Shown here one piece after another: positions 8,495-17,014 of a stretch of 37,233 bases of DNA. Every line of letters begins with the position of its first letter. Positions within the stretch are counted from its first letter, which is position 1. Where the stretch lies: the NCBI GenBank assembly GCA_036504235.1, contig DASXVN010000016.1, positions 1 through 37,233 of the forward strand, written 5' to 3'. Both the position numbers and the translations under genes were made by a program. Origin of the DNA: Zipacnadum sp036504235 (lineage in GTDB: Bacteria; Armatimonadota; Zipacnadia; Zipacnadales; Zipacnadaceae). The notes under the pieces are model-generated. The model did no database searches. It was not told the DNA's origin and saw only the letters and a list, made by a program, of their open reading frames with translations.

Positions 8495-8547
8495 GGGCAA
8501 GGTCCTCCCGTAGTGGCAAAATAGCGGGCCTCAGGCCCGACCGCAGG

Positions 8548-8576
8548 ATAATACCCTGCGCGTAACGCTAAAGCAA
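8548..8576 (-). promoter_or_regulatory. Sigma70-type promoter of the GH2 gene with operator-like inverted repeat
   Basis: On the minus strand TTGCTT (8576-8571), a 17-base spacer and TATTAT (8553-8548) match the -35/-10 pattern (3 of 6 and 5 of 6 bases). Transcription would start near 8541, leaving a leader of about 47 bases. The -10 box lies inside the inverted repeat CGCAGG-N7-CCTGCG (8542-8547 and 8555-8560), which is where a repressor could block polymerase. A small hairpin GGGCCTCAGGCCC (8526-8538) lies in the leader. Confidence 0.55.
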
Positions 8577-8699
8577 GCCGAAACCGCACTTTTTCGATTC
8601 AGTACAGGAAGGTGCTGTCGCGAGGGCGGCGAAACCCTCCGCCACACGGAGAAGAACCGCCGCCGCTTTCCCTACTCACCGCTGGAGGAGTGACTTGAG

Positions 8700-10694
8700 A
8701 TGACGCTAGGAACAGATCCGTCCCCCCGCCGTCTGCCCAGAGTCGTATCCCTGCTGCTCAGTGCCTGTTTCGTGGTGCTGGCCGGGGTCGCCGTCCTGGC
8801 CCCCGCCGCCGCCCAGACCGGAGCCCCGGCTACGGTCACGACCGCCACCGAGGATCAGCAGCAGGCCGCGGTCGTACTGGAAAACGAGTTCTGGAAGCTG
8901 AGCATTTGGCCCGGCGAAGGCGGCAAGATCAAGCATGCCGTCTACAAGGTGACGGGCAGCGACTGGATCTACCCCGGCGGCGGGCTGTTCGCCGACCACG
9001 TGACCCAGCAGACCTGGCCGGGTGAGCTGTACCGGGCCGCCTATGAGTATGCGATCATCGCGAGCGGTCCCGACGTGGCCACCGTGCGCCTGTGGCGCAA
9101 GATTGAGGGCAACGGCGACGTAGCGATCACCGGCGTCATCTTCGAGAAGGAGATTACCCTGCGGCGCGGCGATCCGCGCATCCATGTGGTGATCCGCCTG
9201 AAGAACCCCACCGACGTGGCCCGGTCGCCGATTCCCTGGACGCAGAACCTGCTCTACATGGGCGGGGACAAGGAGAATGACCGCTTCTTCCGCCCCTCGA
9301 CGACCGGTGTCCAGGAGAGCTGGAACGAGTACAGCGCCACCACCGTGACGACCAAGGGCTCGGACTTTGTCCGCGAGCCGACCGCCGGCTGGTCCGCGGT
9401 CGCCGATACGGTCAAGGGCGAGGGCGCGGTCTTTGAGGTCAAGTACGACGACCTGTACTGGCTCTACAACTGCACCAGCAGCCTGACCCTGGAATGGTGG
9501 GACGATCCGGTGCCCCTGGCCGCGGGCGCTTCCTGGGAGACGCCGGTCACGATCGTACCCTTCACCGGGCTCAAGTCCGTGGACTACGCCGACGCCAAGC
9601 TGGTCGCCGCGGTGGATACCGCCTACAGCAACCAGAAGCTGAGCGCGACGCTGCGGCTCGTGTCCACCTCGGCGACGCCGGTGGCCCCGGTTACGGCCAC
9701 GGTCACCCTCTACACGCATCCCGAGATGAAGGTTGTCTCCGAGGAGACCGTCACGATTCCCAGCGTGGGCCGCACGCCCAGCGCTTCCGAGTTGGCCCTG
9801 GGCGACCTGGTTAAGACCCAGCCCGGGCTGATCCGGGTCAAGCTGGCCTCCGGCGACTATACCGCCAACTTCGAGAAGTACTTTGACCCGCTGGCCGCCG
9901 AGAAGGCGCAGTTCGGCCAGGTCAACAGCAGCTACTACGTTCCTCGGCCGCGCAAGAACAAGGTCTTCGCGCTGCCCGCGGGGGCCAAAGTGGAGCGCCA
10001 CGCCGCGCCGCTGGTGCTGGTCTATGAGGGCCTGCACAGTCGCTACTGGGGGCTGGACGAGACCTTCCGGCGGATCAAGGCCGCGGACGTCAAGACCGCG
10101 CACCACACCATCTTCGTCTACGGCGACCAGCTCGACTACATGGCTGCTACGCCCGAAGAACTGCTGAAATACGACCTGATCGTCATCTCCAACGTGCCCG
10201 GCGAGGCCTTCACCGACGTGGGTCAGGCCTTCCTGAAGCTGTACGTAGAGCACGGCGGCTCGCTGCTGGTGCTGGGGGGGCTGAACGCGTACGGCGCCGG
10301 CTCCTACGCCGCGGGCGATCTGGGCTCGATCCTCCCCGTCAAGGTGGACGGCCCCTACGACCGCGTGAAGCTGTCCTCCGGTGTCCCGGTGCTGCCCGCG
10401 GGCGCGCTGGGCGCGCAACTCTTCCCGGACTGGGCGGCGCCCGAGCTGGCGCCGCGCGCCTACTGGCTGCACAAGATCGTCGCCGTGCAGCCGGGCGCCG
10501 AGGTCATCATGAAGGCCGGCTCGTACCCGGCGATCGTTACCGGCCACTACGGCCAGGGGCGGGTGGCGGCGGTGCTGCTGACCCCCTATGGCGTGCCTGC
10601 CGCCGGCGAGACCGGCTTCTGGCAGTGGCACTGGTGGCCCCGCGAGCTGGCGCACCTGATCGACTGGCTCCGCCAGCCCGGGGAGGCGAAGTAG
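8700..10694 (+). CDS. Secreted protein with mutarotase-like and ThuA-like regions
   Basis: The product has 664 residues and is the first gene of the 8700-18262 operon. A Sec signal peptide spans about 1-39 (arginines at 10-14, hydrophobic VVSLLLSACFVVLAGVAVL, then APAAAQ). Residues about 55-300 look like a galactose-mutarotase-type beta-sandwich (ENEFWKLSIWPGEGGKI, GDPRIHVVIRLKNPTD), a fold common in sugar-processing proteins. Residues about 436-655 resemble the ThuA/class-I glutamine-amidotransferase-like fold (PLVLVYEGLHSRYWGLDETF, YDLIVISNVPGEAF, YVEHGGSLLVLGGLNAYG). No Cys-His-Glu amidotransferase triad is evident. The start is ATG 8700 after GGAGG (spacing 11). The next gene begins on the base following its stop. 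It is probably periplasmic and polysaccharide-related; activity is unknown. Confidence 0.8.
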   Translation: MTLGTDPSPRRLPRVVSLLLSACFVVLAGVAVLAPAAAQTGAPATVTTATEDQQQAAVVLENEFWKLSIWPGEGGKIKHAVYKVTGSDWIYPGGGLFADHVTQQTWPGELYRAAYEYAIIASGPDVATVRLWRKIEGNGDVAITGVIFEKEITLRRGDPRIHVVIRLKNPTDVARSPIPWTQNLLYMGGDKENDRFFRPSTTGVQESWNEYSATTVTTKGSDFVREPTAGWSAVADTVKGEGAVFEVKYDDLYWLYNCTSSLTLEWWDDPVPLAAGASWETPVTIVPFTGLKSVDYADAKLVAAVDTAYSNQKLSATLRLVSTSATPVAPVTATVTLYTHPEMKVVSEETVTIPSVGRTPSASELALGDLVKTQPGLIRVKLASGDYTANFEKYFDPLAAEKAQFGQVNSSYYVPRPRKNKVFALPAGAKVERHAAPLVLVYEGLHSRYWGLDETFRRIKAADVKTAHHTIFVYGDQLDYMAATPEELLKYDLIVISNVPGEAFTDVGQAFLKLYVEHGGSLLVLGGLNAYGAGSYAAGDLGSILPVKVDGPYDRVKLSSGVPVLPAGALGAQLFPDWAAPELAPRAYWLHKIVAVQPGAEVIMKAGSYPAIVTGHYGQGRVAAVLLTPYGVPAAGETGFWQWHWWPRELAHLIDWLRQPGEAK

Positions 10695-12491
10695 ATGCGT
10701 TACCAAAGCGCAAGGATGATGGCGCGAGCCGGGTTGCTGGTGCTCTGCCTCGCCGCCGCGTGGTCGGCCTCGGCTGATCTGACGATTACCAAGGTCTGGC
10801 CCGACAAGGTCCGTTACGTGGTCGGGGAAGAGGCAGTCTTTACCATTACGGTAAAGAACACCGGGAACGCGCTCTGGTCGGGGCGGCTGGGGGGCGAGAT
10901 CGAGAGCGGGGTGTCCGACCGCCTGCCGGTCATGGAGGCGCCGCTGACCGTGGCGCCGGGGGCGGTGGCCAGCGTCGAAAAGCGCGTGCGCATCCAACTC
11001 GGCGAGTTTGGCCACGCCCTGCACGTGTGGGCGGAGGACGGCGCCGGGAAGCGCGGCGCGGAAGCCCGCGAGGTGTTCTGTGTCGGCCCCTGGTACTACA
11101 ATATGGGGCGGTACATTACTTTCTTCAACCTCCGAGACCTGAAGACCCCCGAGGCGGCGCAGACCGCGCGGGTGGACGGCTGGCGCAAGTGGTACATCAC
11201 CTGCGCCGAGCACTTTGCCGGCCCGCCGGGAGCCTGGGGGGACACCGTCCCGGCCACGGAGGAGTTCTACACCGGCCAGGCCGCCTTCGCCGAGAGCCAG
11301 ACGAGTGAGCGCGCGCTCATCACCGCCGCGCACAACAATGGCATTGCCATGATGCAGTACGATGTCGTCTCGATCTGGGGGCCGCCGCTGGAGGAGTACT
11401 CCCGCGCCCATCCCGACTGGATCGAGTACAACGACCGGGGGCGACCCGCGGGCTTCTTCAACATGGCGGAGATGGACTACTTCCGCACCATGACCCCAGC
11501 CAACGCGAAGCCCATGTCCCCCGGCGCTCTCAACGGAAACGTGTCCAACCTCCAGGCGCAGGAGGCCGCGCTCACGGACCTGATCGCCGGGCTGAAGAGG
11601 TTCGACTTCGATGGGGTGCGCTGGGACGGGCATACTTTCGGCAAGGCCTGGGATGTCTACGGTCGGCCGACCGTGTCCGGAGACCTGGACGCCGCCAACG
11701 CGCGCTGGGTAGTCCACATGAAGTCGCGCCTGCACGCGGCCCTGCCCAAGGTAACCATCAACTACAACTACTACCCCCAGAGCCAGCAGGAGGGGCAGGA
11801 ACTCCCCGAGACCTACAAGGTTATGGGGCCGAACGCCTACCTGCTGTGGGAGTCCATCCGCGGCTCTTTCAACGAGGCTAAGAACCCGCTGAGTCGCTGG
11901 GAGGGCTATATCGAGGGCGTGCGCAACGAGATCAACAAGTTCGCGCGGCCCAACGGCAACTTCCAGCACTTCGGCTGGTATGCCTCGGACTCGCCGATTC
12001 ACCAGAACCATACCCAGGCGATTCTCTATTCTCTGGGCGGCCACTGGGACACCTGGACGACGCTGAAGTATGACGCCTTCTCGATGCGCTTTGGCGCGTA
12101 TCTATGGGACACCAGGTTCCGCAACTTGCCGGACGCCTCGGCGCGGATCACGGTGACCGACCCCGAGCAGCACCTGTGGTGGAAGCAGTTCGCCCAGGAG
12201 CGGGACCTCGGGACGGGGCGCCGCCTGCTGGTGACGCATCTGCTGAACCGCCCGGTGGAGGAGCGCCAGACCGGCTTTGAGAAGCAGGCGCCGGCGATCC
12301 AGCGCGACGTGAAAGTCACGCTCACCCTGCAGCCCGGGGAGAAGCTGGCCCGCGCCTACCTGGTGAACCCCGACGCGGACCGCGCCGGCTGGGTCACCCC
12401 GGCCACCGTAACCGCCGAGGGCCAGCAGGCCGCCGTTACCGTCCCGTCCGTTGAGTTCTGGTCGTTCGTCGTTTGGGAACTGCAGCGCTAG
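10695..12491 (+). CDS. Secreted glycosidase-like TIM-barrel protein, tandem copy 1
   Basis: The product has 598 residues: signal peptide (about 1-27), an Ig/CARDB-like N-terminal domain (about 29-125, DLTITKVWPDKVRYVVGEEAVF), a probable (beta/alpha)8 barrel (about 132-490) and a C-terminal beta domain ending FWSFVVWELQR. FDFDGVRWDGH (303-313) looks like a strand end carrying the catalytic Asp of alpha-glucan-type barrels, and YLLWES (Glu386) could hold an acid/base. The layout and the DKxRYxxGE start recall GH66-like and other GH13-related barrels, but I cannot assign a family. The start ATG 10695 directly follows the upstream TAG, with GGAGG 8 bases before. It is the most divergent at its N-terminus of the three tandem copies, while its C-terminus nearly matches copy 2. 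Confidence 0.8.
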   Translation: MRYQSARMMARAGLLVLCLAAAWSASADLTITKVWPDKVRYVVGEEAVFTITVKNTGNALWSGRLGGEIESGVSDRLPVMEAPLTVAPGAVASVEKRVRIQLGEFGHALHVWAEDGAGKRGAEAREVFCVGPWYYNMGRYITFFNLRDLKTPEAAQTARVDGWRKWYITCAEHFAGPPGAWGDTVPATEEFYTGQAAFAESQTSERALITAAHNNGIAMMQYDVVSIWGPPLEEYSRAHPDWIEYNDRGRPAGFFNMAEMDYFRTMTPANAKPMSPGALNGNVSNLQAQEAALTDLIAGLKRFDFDGVRWDGHTFGKAWDVYGRPTVSGDLDAANARWVVHMKSRLHAALPKVTINYNYYPQSQQEGQELPETYKVMGPNAYLLWESIRGSFNEAKNPLSRWEGYIEGVRNEINKFARPNGNFQHFGWYASDSPIHQNHTQAILYSLGGHWDTWTTLKYDAFSMRFGAYLWDTRFRNLPDASARITVTDPEQHLWWKQFAQERDLGTGRRLLVTHLLNRPVEERQTGFEKQAPAIQRDVKVTLTLQPGEKLARAYLVNPDADRAGWVTPATVTAEGQQAAVTVPSVEFWSFVVWELQR

Positions 12492-12523
12492 ACACAGACA
12501 GGAGAACCGACATGCGCAGATCC
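12468..12523 (+). repeat. Duplicated gene junction, copy 1
   Basis: These 56 bases cover the end of one paralogue, the 20-base spacer, the ribosome-binding site and the start of the next. They match 14294-14349 at 53 of 56 positions. This shows that the tandem array grew by unit duplication, or was homogenised, through the junctions. Confidence 0.8.
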
Positions 12524-14317
12524 ACACCGCACGGTCGGGTGTCGTTCAGCATACTCGGGGCGATCGTCCTGGCCGGGCTGGGGCTGGGCGCGCCGACCGT
12601 GGCGCAGATCACGATCACCAAGCTGCAGCCCGACAAGATCCGGTATGTAGCCGGGGAAGAAGCGACCTTCGCCATCTCGGTGAAGAACGCCGGCGCGCAG
12701 CCGTGGTCCGGCAAGTTGGTGGGTACGGTGGAGTCCGGGCTGGCGCAGGTCACGCCGCTGGCCTCGCACAACCTGCAACTTGCCCCCGGGGAAGTAAAGA
12801 GCTTTGCCGACCAGTTGCGGATTGACCTGCCGGAGTTTGGCAGCGCGGTGCGCGTGATAGCCCAGGCCGCCGACGGCACGGTCGCGGCTGAGGCCCGGGA
12901 CGTCTTCTGCGTCGGCCCCTGGTACTACAATATGGGGCGGTATATGACCGCTTTCGAGTTGGGGCGCTTCAAGACGCCGGAACAGGTACAGGCCTCGCTG
13001 GGTCCCAAGTGGCGCAGTTGGTATGTGACCTGCATCGAGCACTACTCCGGCGCGCCGGGGCAGTGGAATGGGCTCAATCCCACGCAAGACCAGTGGTTCG
13101 CCGGGCAGAACGGCTACTTTGAGTCGGTGGCCGGCGAAGAGTCGTTGGTCGGCGCCGCCCATAGCTACGGCATGGGCGTAATGATCTACGAGATCAACGG
13201 CACGTGTGGTCCCTTTGGCGAGGAGTACTCGCGAGCGCATCCGGACTGGATTCTCTACAACGACCGCGGCCGACCCCAGGGCTACTTCAATGTGGGGGAA
13301 CTGGAGACGTGGCGCACGGAGACCGTGGACAACTACCTCCACGGGTGTCCCCTGTGGCTAAGTCCCGACATCACCCGCGCGGACGTGCAGCAGGCCGACC
13401 TGGAGGACATCATCGCCTTCAGCCGCCGCTTCCACTTCGACGGCATCCGCTGGGACGGGCACACCATCTTGCCCGGCTGGTCGGTGTTCGGCGAGAAGCT
13501 GTCGGACCGGCTCGACGAGCGCAACGCCGCCTGGACCCGGAACATGCGCAGCACCCTGCAGAAGAACCTGCCGGGCTACACCATCAACTACAACTACGGT
13601 CCCCAGAGCCAAGAGGAAGGCGCGGTCCTGCCGGAGACATACAAGGCGATGGGGCCGAACTCCTACCTGCTGTGGGAGTCCATCCGGGGCTCCTTTAAGG
13701 ATCCCAACAGCCCGCTGAACCGCTGGGAGGGCTACCTCGAGGGCGTGCGCGCCGAGGTCAATCAATTCGCTCGTCCCACCGCCAATTTCCAGCATCTGGG
13801 CTGGTACGGCACCGACTCGCCGATTCACCAGAACCATACCCAGGCTATCGTCTACGCCCTGGGCGCGCACTGGGACACGTGGGTGGGGCTCAAGTATGAC
13901 GCGTTCTCGATGCGCTTTGGCGCGTATCTGTGGGATACCCAGTTCCGCAACCTGCCGGACGCCTCCCCGCGGATTGCGGTGACCGACCCCGAGCAGCACC
14001 TGTGGTGGAAACAGTTCGCCCAGGAGCGGGACCTCGGGGCGGGGCGCCGGCTGCTGGTCACGCATCTGATCAACCGCCCGGTGGAGGAACGACAGACCGG
14101 CTTCGAGAAGACTGCTCCGGCGATCCAGCGCGACGTCAAGGTGACGCTGACCCTGCAACCGGGTGAGAAGCTGGCGCGCGCCTTCCTCCTCAATCCGGAT
14201 GCGGACCGCAACGGCTGGCTCACCCCGGCCCCGGTCTCCGTCGAGGGCGAAAAGGCCGTGGTAACGGTACCTTCCGTGGAGTACTGGTCGTTTGTCGTTT
14301 GGGAACTCCAGCGCTAG
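12512..14317 (+). CDS. Secreted glycosidase-like TIM-barrel protein, tandem copy 2 (mosaic)
   Basis: The product has 601 residues with the same architecture as its neighbours: signal peptide (about 1-32), Ig/CARDB-like domain (QITITKLQPDKIRYVAGEEATF, about 33-130), barrel, and C-terminal beta domain. FHFDGIRWDGH places the candidate catalytic Asp at 315 and YLLWES the candidate Glu at 389. Residues 1 to about 200 are close to copy 3, while the stretch from roughly residue 240 to the end is close to copy 1 (for example DPEQHLWWKQFAQERDLG in both). This points to gene conversion or unequal crossing-over. The start is ATG 12512 with GGAGA 6 bases upstream; an in-frame extension to 12473 lies inside the previous gene and is rejected. 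Function is as for copy 1: probable extracytoplasmic glycosidase, family unassigned. Confidence 0.8.
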   Translation: MRRSTPHGRVSFSILGAIVLAGLGLGAPTVAQITITKLQPDKIRYVAGEEATFAISVKNAGAQPWSGKLVGTVESGLAQVTPLASHNLQLAPGEVKSFADQLRIDLPEFGSAVRVIAQAADGTVAAEARDVFCVGPWYYNMGRYMTAFELGRFKTPEQVQASLGPKWRSWYVTCIEHYSGAPGQWNGLNPTQDQWFAGQNGYFESVAGEESLVGAAHSYGMGVMIYEINGTCGPFGEEYSRAHPDWILYNDRGRPQGYFNVGELETWRTETVDNYLHGCPLWLSPDITRADVQQADLEDIIAFSRRFHFDGIRWDGHTILPGWSVFGEKLSDRLDERNAAWTRNMRSTLQKNLPGYTINYNYGPQSQEEGAVLPETYKAMGPNSYLLWESIRGSFKDPNSPLNRWEGYLEGVRAEVNQFARPTANFQHLGWYGTDSPIHQNHTQAIVYALGAHWDTWVGLKYDAFSMRFGAYLWDTQFRNLPDASPRIAVTDPEQHLWWKQFAQERDLGAGRRLLVTHLINRPVEERQTGFEKTAPAIQRDVKVTLTLQPGEKLARAFLLNPDADRNGWLTPAPVSVEGEKAVVTVPSVEYWSFVVWELQR

Positions 14318-14349
14318 ACAAGGACAGGAGAACCGACATGCGCAGATCC
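14294..14349 (+). repeat. Duplicated gene junction, copy 2
   Basis: Direct repeat of 12468-12523 with three mismatches. It spans the end of copy 2, the spacer and ribosome-binding site, and the first codons of copy 3. Confidence 0.8.
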
Positions 14350-16146
14350 GCGACCCACAATCGGCTGTGGTTGAGTGTCCTGGGGGCGGTCGCTCTGGCG
14401 GGGCTGGGGCTGGGCGCTCCGACCGCCGCGCAGATCACGATCACCAAGCTGCAACCCGACAAGATTCGCTATGTGGCCGGGGAAGAGGCGACCTTCGCCG
14501 TTACGGTGAAGAACGCCGGCGCGCAGGCGTGGTCGGGGAAGCTGGTGGGCACGGTGGAATCGGGGGTGGCGCAGGTGACGCCGCTGGCTACGCACGACCT
14601 GCAATTGGCCGCCGGAGCGGAGCTGAGCTTCACCGACAAGCTGCGCGTCGCTCTCCCGGAGTTCGGCAGCGCCGTGCACGTGGTGGCGCAGGCCGCCGAC
14701 GGGACGGTCGCCGCTGAGGGCCGCGAGGTCTTCTGCGTGGGGCCCTGGTACTACAACATGGGGCGCTACCTGACCTTCTTCGAGACCGGGCGCTTCAAGA
14801 CCCCGGAGGACGTCCTGGCCACCACCGAGGCTAAGTGGCGCAGCTGGTACGTGACCTGCCATGAGCTGTTCTCCACCGCGCCGGGTCTGTGGGGCGGAAT
14901 GGTGCCCACCACCGAGCAGTGGTTCGCCGGCCAGAACGGCTACTACGAGACCCTGACCGGCGAGAAGGCCTTCATCGAGGCGGCGCACCGGCTGGGGCAG
15001 GCGGTAATGGTCTACGATATCGTCCTGGCCAGCGGCGCGCTCGGGGAGGAGTACTCCCGCGCGCATCCGGACTATCTGCAGTACAACGATCGCGGGCGTC
15101 CGAACGGCGCTTTCAACATGGCTGACGCGGACTTCTACCGGCACGAGACCGTCGAGAACCACCGGAACAACACCCCCGTTTCGCTGAGCGTGGAGGTCTC
15201 CAACCCGCAGGTGCAGGATGCAGCCATCGCGGAACTGGTGCAGACCATCAAGCTGGAGGGCTACGACGGCATCCGCTGGGATGGCCACAACGCCTCCGCC
15301 GGTTACACCGTTTTTGGCGGCAAGATTGACGCTGCCGACCTGGACAGAATCAACACGGACTGGACCCGCAAGATGAAAGCGGGGATCCTCGAAGGCGTGC
15401 CCTACGCGACTATCAACTACAACTGGGGACCGCAGAGCATCGAGGAAGGCGTACATTGGCCCGAGACCTACAAGGCGCTGGGGCCCAACGCCTACGTGCT
15501 CTGGGAGTCCATCAACGGCCGCTGGAAGGACCCCAACGATCCCCTGAACGTCTGGGAAGGTTTCGTGCAGGGCGTCCGCAACGAAATCAACGACTTCGCT
15601 CGGCCCAACGGCAACTTCCAGCACTTCGGCTGGTACGGTTTCACCGATCTCATTCAGCAGAACCACACCCAGGCCGTCTACTACGCGGCCGGCGGGCACT
15701 GGGACACCTGGAACCCGCTACGCTATGACGCCTTCAGCATGCGCTACGGCGCGTATTTCTGGGACACCAAGCTCAAGAACCTGACCGATCCGACCGGCTT
15801 GGTGCAGGTCGCCGACCCGGCCAATCGCCTGTGGTGGAAGCAGTTTGTGCACGTTCTCGACCGCGGCAACGGCAAGCGCATGGTGGTCACGCACGTGCTC
15901 AACAAGCCGATGCACGAGCGCCAGGACGAGTTCGAGAAGGACGCGCCGCCGATCCAGAAGGACGTGGCGGTGACCCTCACCCCGGAGGCTGGCGAGAAGG
16001 TGGAGCGCGCCTTCGTGCTGACCGCCGACGCCGACCGGGCCGGCTGGTGCCGCGAGGTCAAGCCGGTACTCGAGGGCAATCGCGCCACTGTGGTCGTGCC
16101 CTCGGTTGAGTACTGGAGCTTCGTGGTGTGGGAGCTAGCCAAGTAG
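14338..16146 (+). CDS. Secreted glycosidase-like TIM-barrel protein, tandem copy 3
   Basis: The product has 602 residues. The signal peptide and Ig/CARDB-like domain (to about residue 130) are almost those of copy 2, whereas the second half has diverged (DPANRLWWKQFVHVLDRG, ending VVWELAK). GYDGIRWDGH keeps the candidate catalytic Asp at 315, and YVLWES keeps the candidate Glu. The EEYSRAHPD and YNDRGRP segments are shared by all three copies. The start is ATG 14338 with AGGAG ending 7 bases upstream. The next gene starts 10 bases after its stop, so they are co-transcribed. Retention of the candidate catalytic residues with divergence around them suggests a different specificity from copies 1 and 2; this is inference. 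Confidence 0.8.
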   Translation: MRRSATHNRLWLSVLGAVALAGLGLGAPTAAQITITKLQPDKIRYVAGEEATFAVTVKNAGAQAWSGKLVGTVESGVAQVTPLATHDLQLAAGAELSFTDKLRVALPEFGSAVHVVAQAADGTVAAEGREVFCVGPWYYNMGRYLTFFETGRFKTPEDVLATTEAKWRSWYVTCHELFSTAPGLWGGMVPTTEQWFAGQNGYYETLTGEKAFIEAAHRLGQAVMVYDIVLASGALGEEYSRAHPDYLQYNDRGRPNGAFNMADADFYRHETVENHRNNTPVSLSVEVSNPQVQDAAIAELVQTIKLEGYDGIRWDGHNASAGYTVFGGKIDAADLDRINTDWTRKMKAGILEGVPYATINYNWGPQSIEEGVHWPETYKALGPNAYVLWESINGRWKDPNDPLNVWEGFVQGVRNEINDFARPNGNFQHFGWYGFTDLIQQNHTQAVYYAAGGHWDTWNPLRYDAFSMRYGAYFWDTKLKNLTDPTGLVQVADPANRLWWKQFVHVLDRGNGKRMVVTHVLNKPMHERQDEFEKDAPPIQKDVAVTLTPEAGEKVERAFVLTADADRAGWCREVKPVLEGNRATVVVPSVEYWSFVVWELAK

Positions 16147-16156
16147 AGGAGCTATC

Positions 16157-16897
16157 ATGAGCGAACTGCGCAAGCCTGAGCGACTACTGGCCAAGCTCCG
16201 GGCCGGGGAGCACGTGGTCATCGTGGCCCTGGGCGACTCCAACACCGAGCTGAATTTTCACACCCGCGGGGCGCTGAACTGGGTGGGGCTGCTGCAGGCG
16301 GCGCTTTTTGACCGCTACGGGCCGAATCACGCGATGGTGATCAACGCCGCGCAGTCGGGCCAGGGAATCACGCGCTCCGGCTCCTCCGAGCCCATGCGCG
16401 TGGCCGAGCCCGCGGGCCAGCCGGCGTCCAGTGTGTGGGACCGGCTCGACCGCGACGTGTTGCGGTTCACGCCGGACCTGGTGATTGTGGGCTACCTGCT
16501 GGCGGAGATCGAGCCCCTGCGCGAGTTGGTCAGGCACTTGCTCGCGTCCGGCCCGGAGGTGGTGCTGCGTACCGGCAGCCCGATCGTGGCCACCAACCAG
16601 CCGCCGGTGTTCGACCCGCCCCTGGTCATCAACCGGGAGTGGCCCGGCCAGAAGTCGGCCGAGAGCGCCGCGCAGATCGTGGCGCTGGCCGAGGAGCTGC
16701 AGTTGCCGGTGGTGGATCACTACACGCTGTGGACGACCATGGACAACACGCATACCGGAGCGCCGGGCGCCGACCCCAATAAGCTGTGGATGCGCATGTC
16801 CGACGCCATCCATCCCGGCCCCGCAGGTCATTTGGCTTTCTATCGCGAACTGGCTCCCGTGTTTGACCTGCCGGCATACTTGCCCTGGGAGGTCTGA
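16157..16897 (+). CDS. SGNH/GDSL-type hydrolase without signal peptide
   Basis: The product has 246 residues. SGNH hydrolases are esterases, often carbohydrate deacetylases. Block I is ALGDSN (Ser28), block II is NAAQSGQG (Gly near 68-70) and block V is SDAIHPGPAGH (Asp216, His219). Block III, usually Gly-X-Asn-Asp, reads VGYLLAE (111-117) and lacks the Asn that completes the oxyanion hole, so activity may be altered. No signal peptide is visible, unlike the other genes of this operon. The start is ATG 16157; AGAGGAG overlaps the upstream stop and ends 5 bases before it. Likely substrate is an acylated sugar, from context only. Confidence 0.83.
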   Translation: MSELRKPERLLAKLRAGEHVVIVALGDSNTELNFHTRGALNWVGLLQAALFDRYGPNHAMVINAAQSGQGITRSGSSEPMRVAEPAGQPASSVWDRLDRDVLRFTPDLVIVGYLLAEIEPLRELVRHLLASGPEVVLRTGSPIVATNQPPVFDPPLVINREWPGQKSAESAAQIVALAEELQLPVVDHYTLWTTMDNTHTGAPGADPNKLWMRMSDAIHPGPAGHLAFYRELAPVFDLPAYLPWEV

Positions 16898-17014
16898 CCG
16901 CTCCTCGGGGAATCCTCGGGGCGCGACGACAGCGCCCGGCCCGTTGGCGGGCCCTAACACCACGGAGGCGCCACCGGCGTCTCTCTGCCCAGGGATTCTG
17001 GAGGTCGTAAGTCT

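Noticed and set aside
8706..12044. 1112-codon minus-strand frame
   Set aside because: It spans two well-supported plus-strand genes and their junction, with no motif and no ribosome-binding site.
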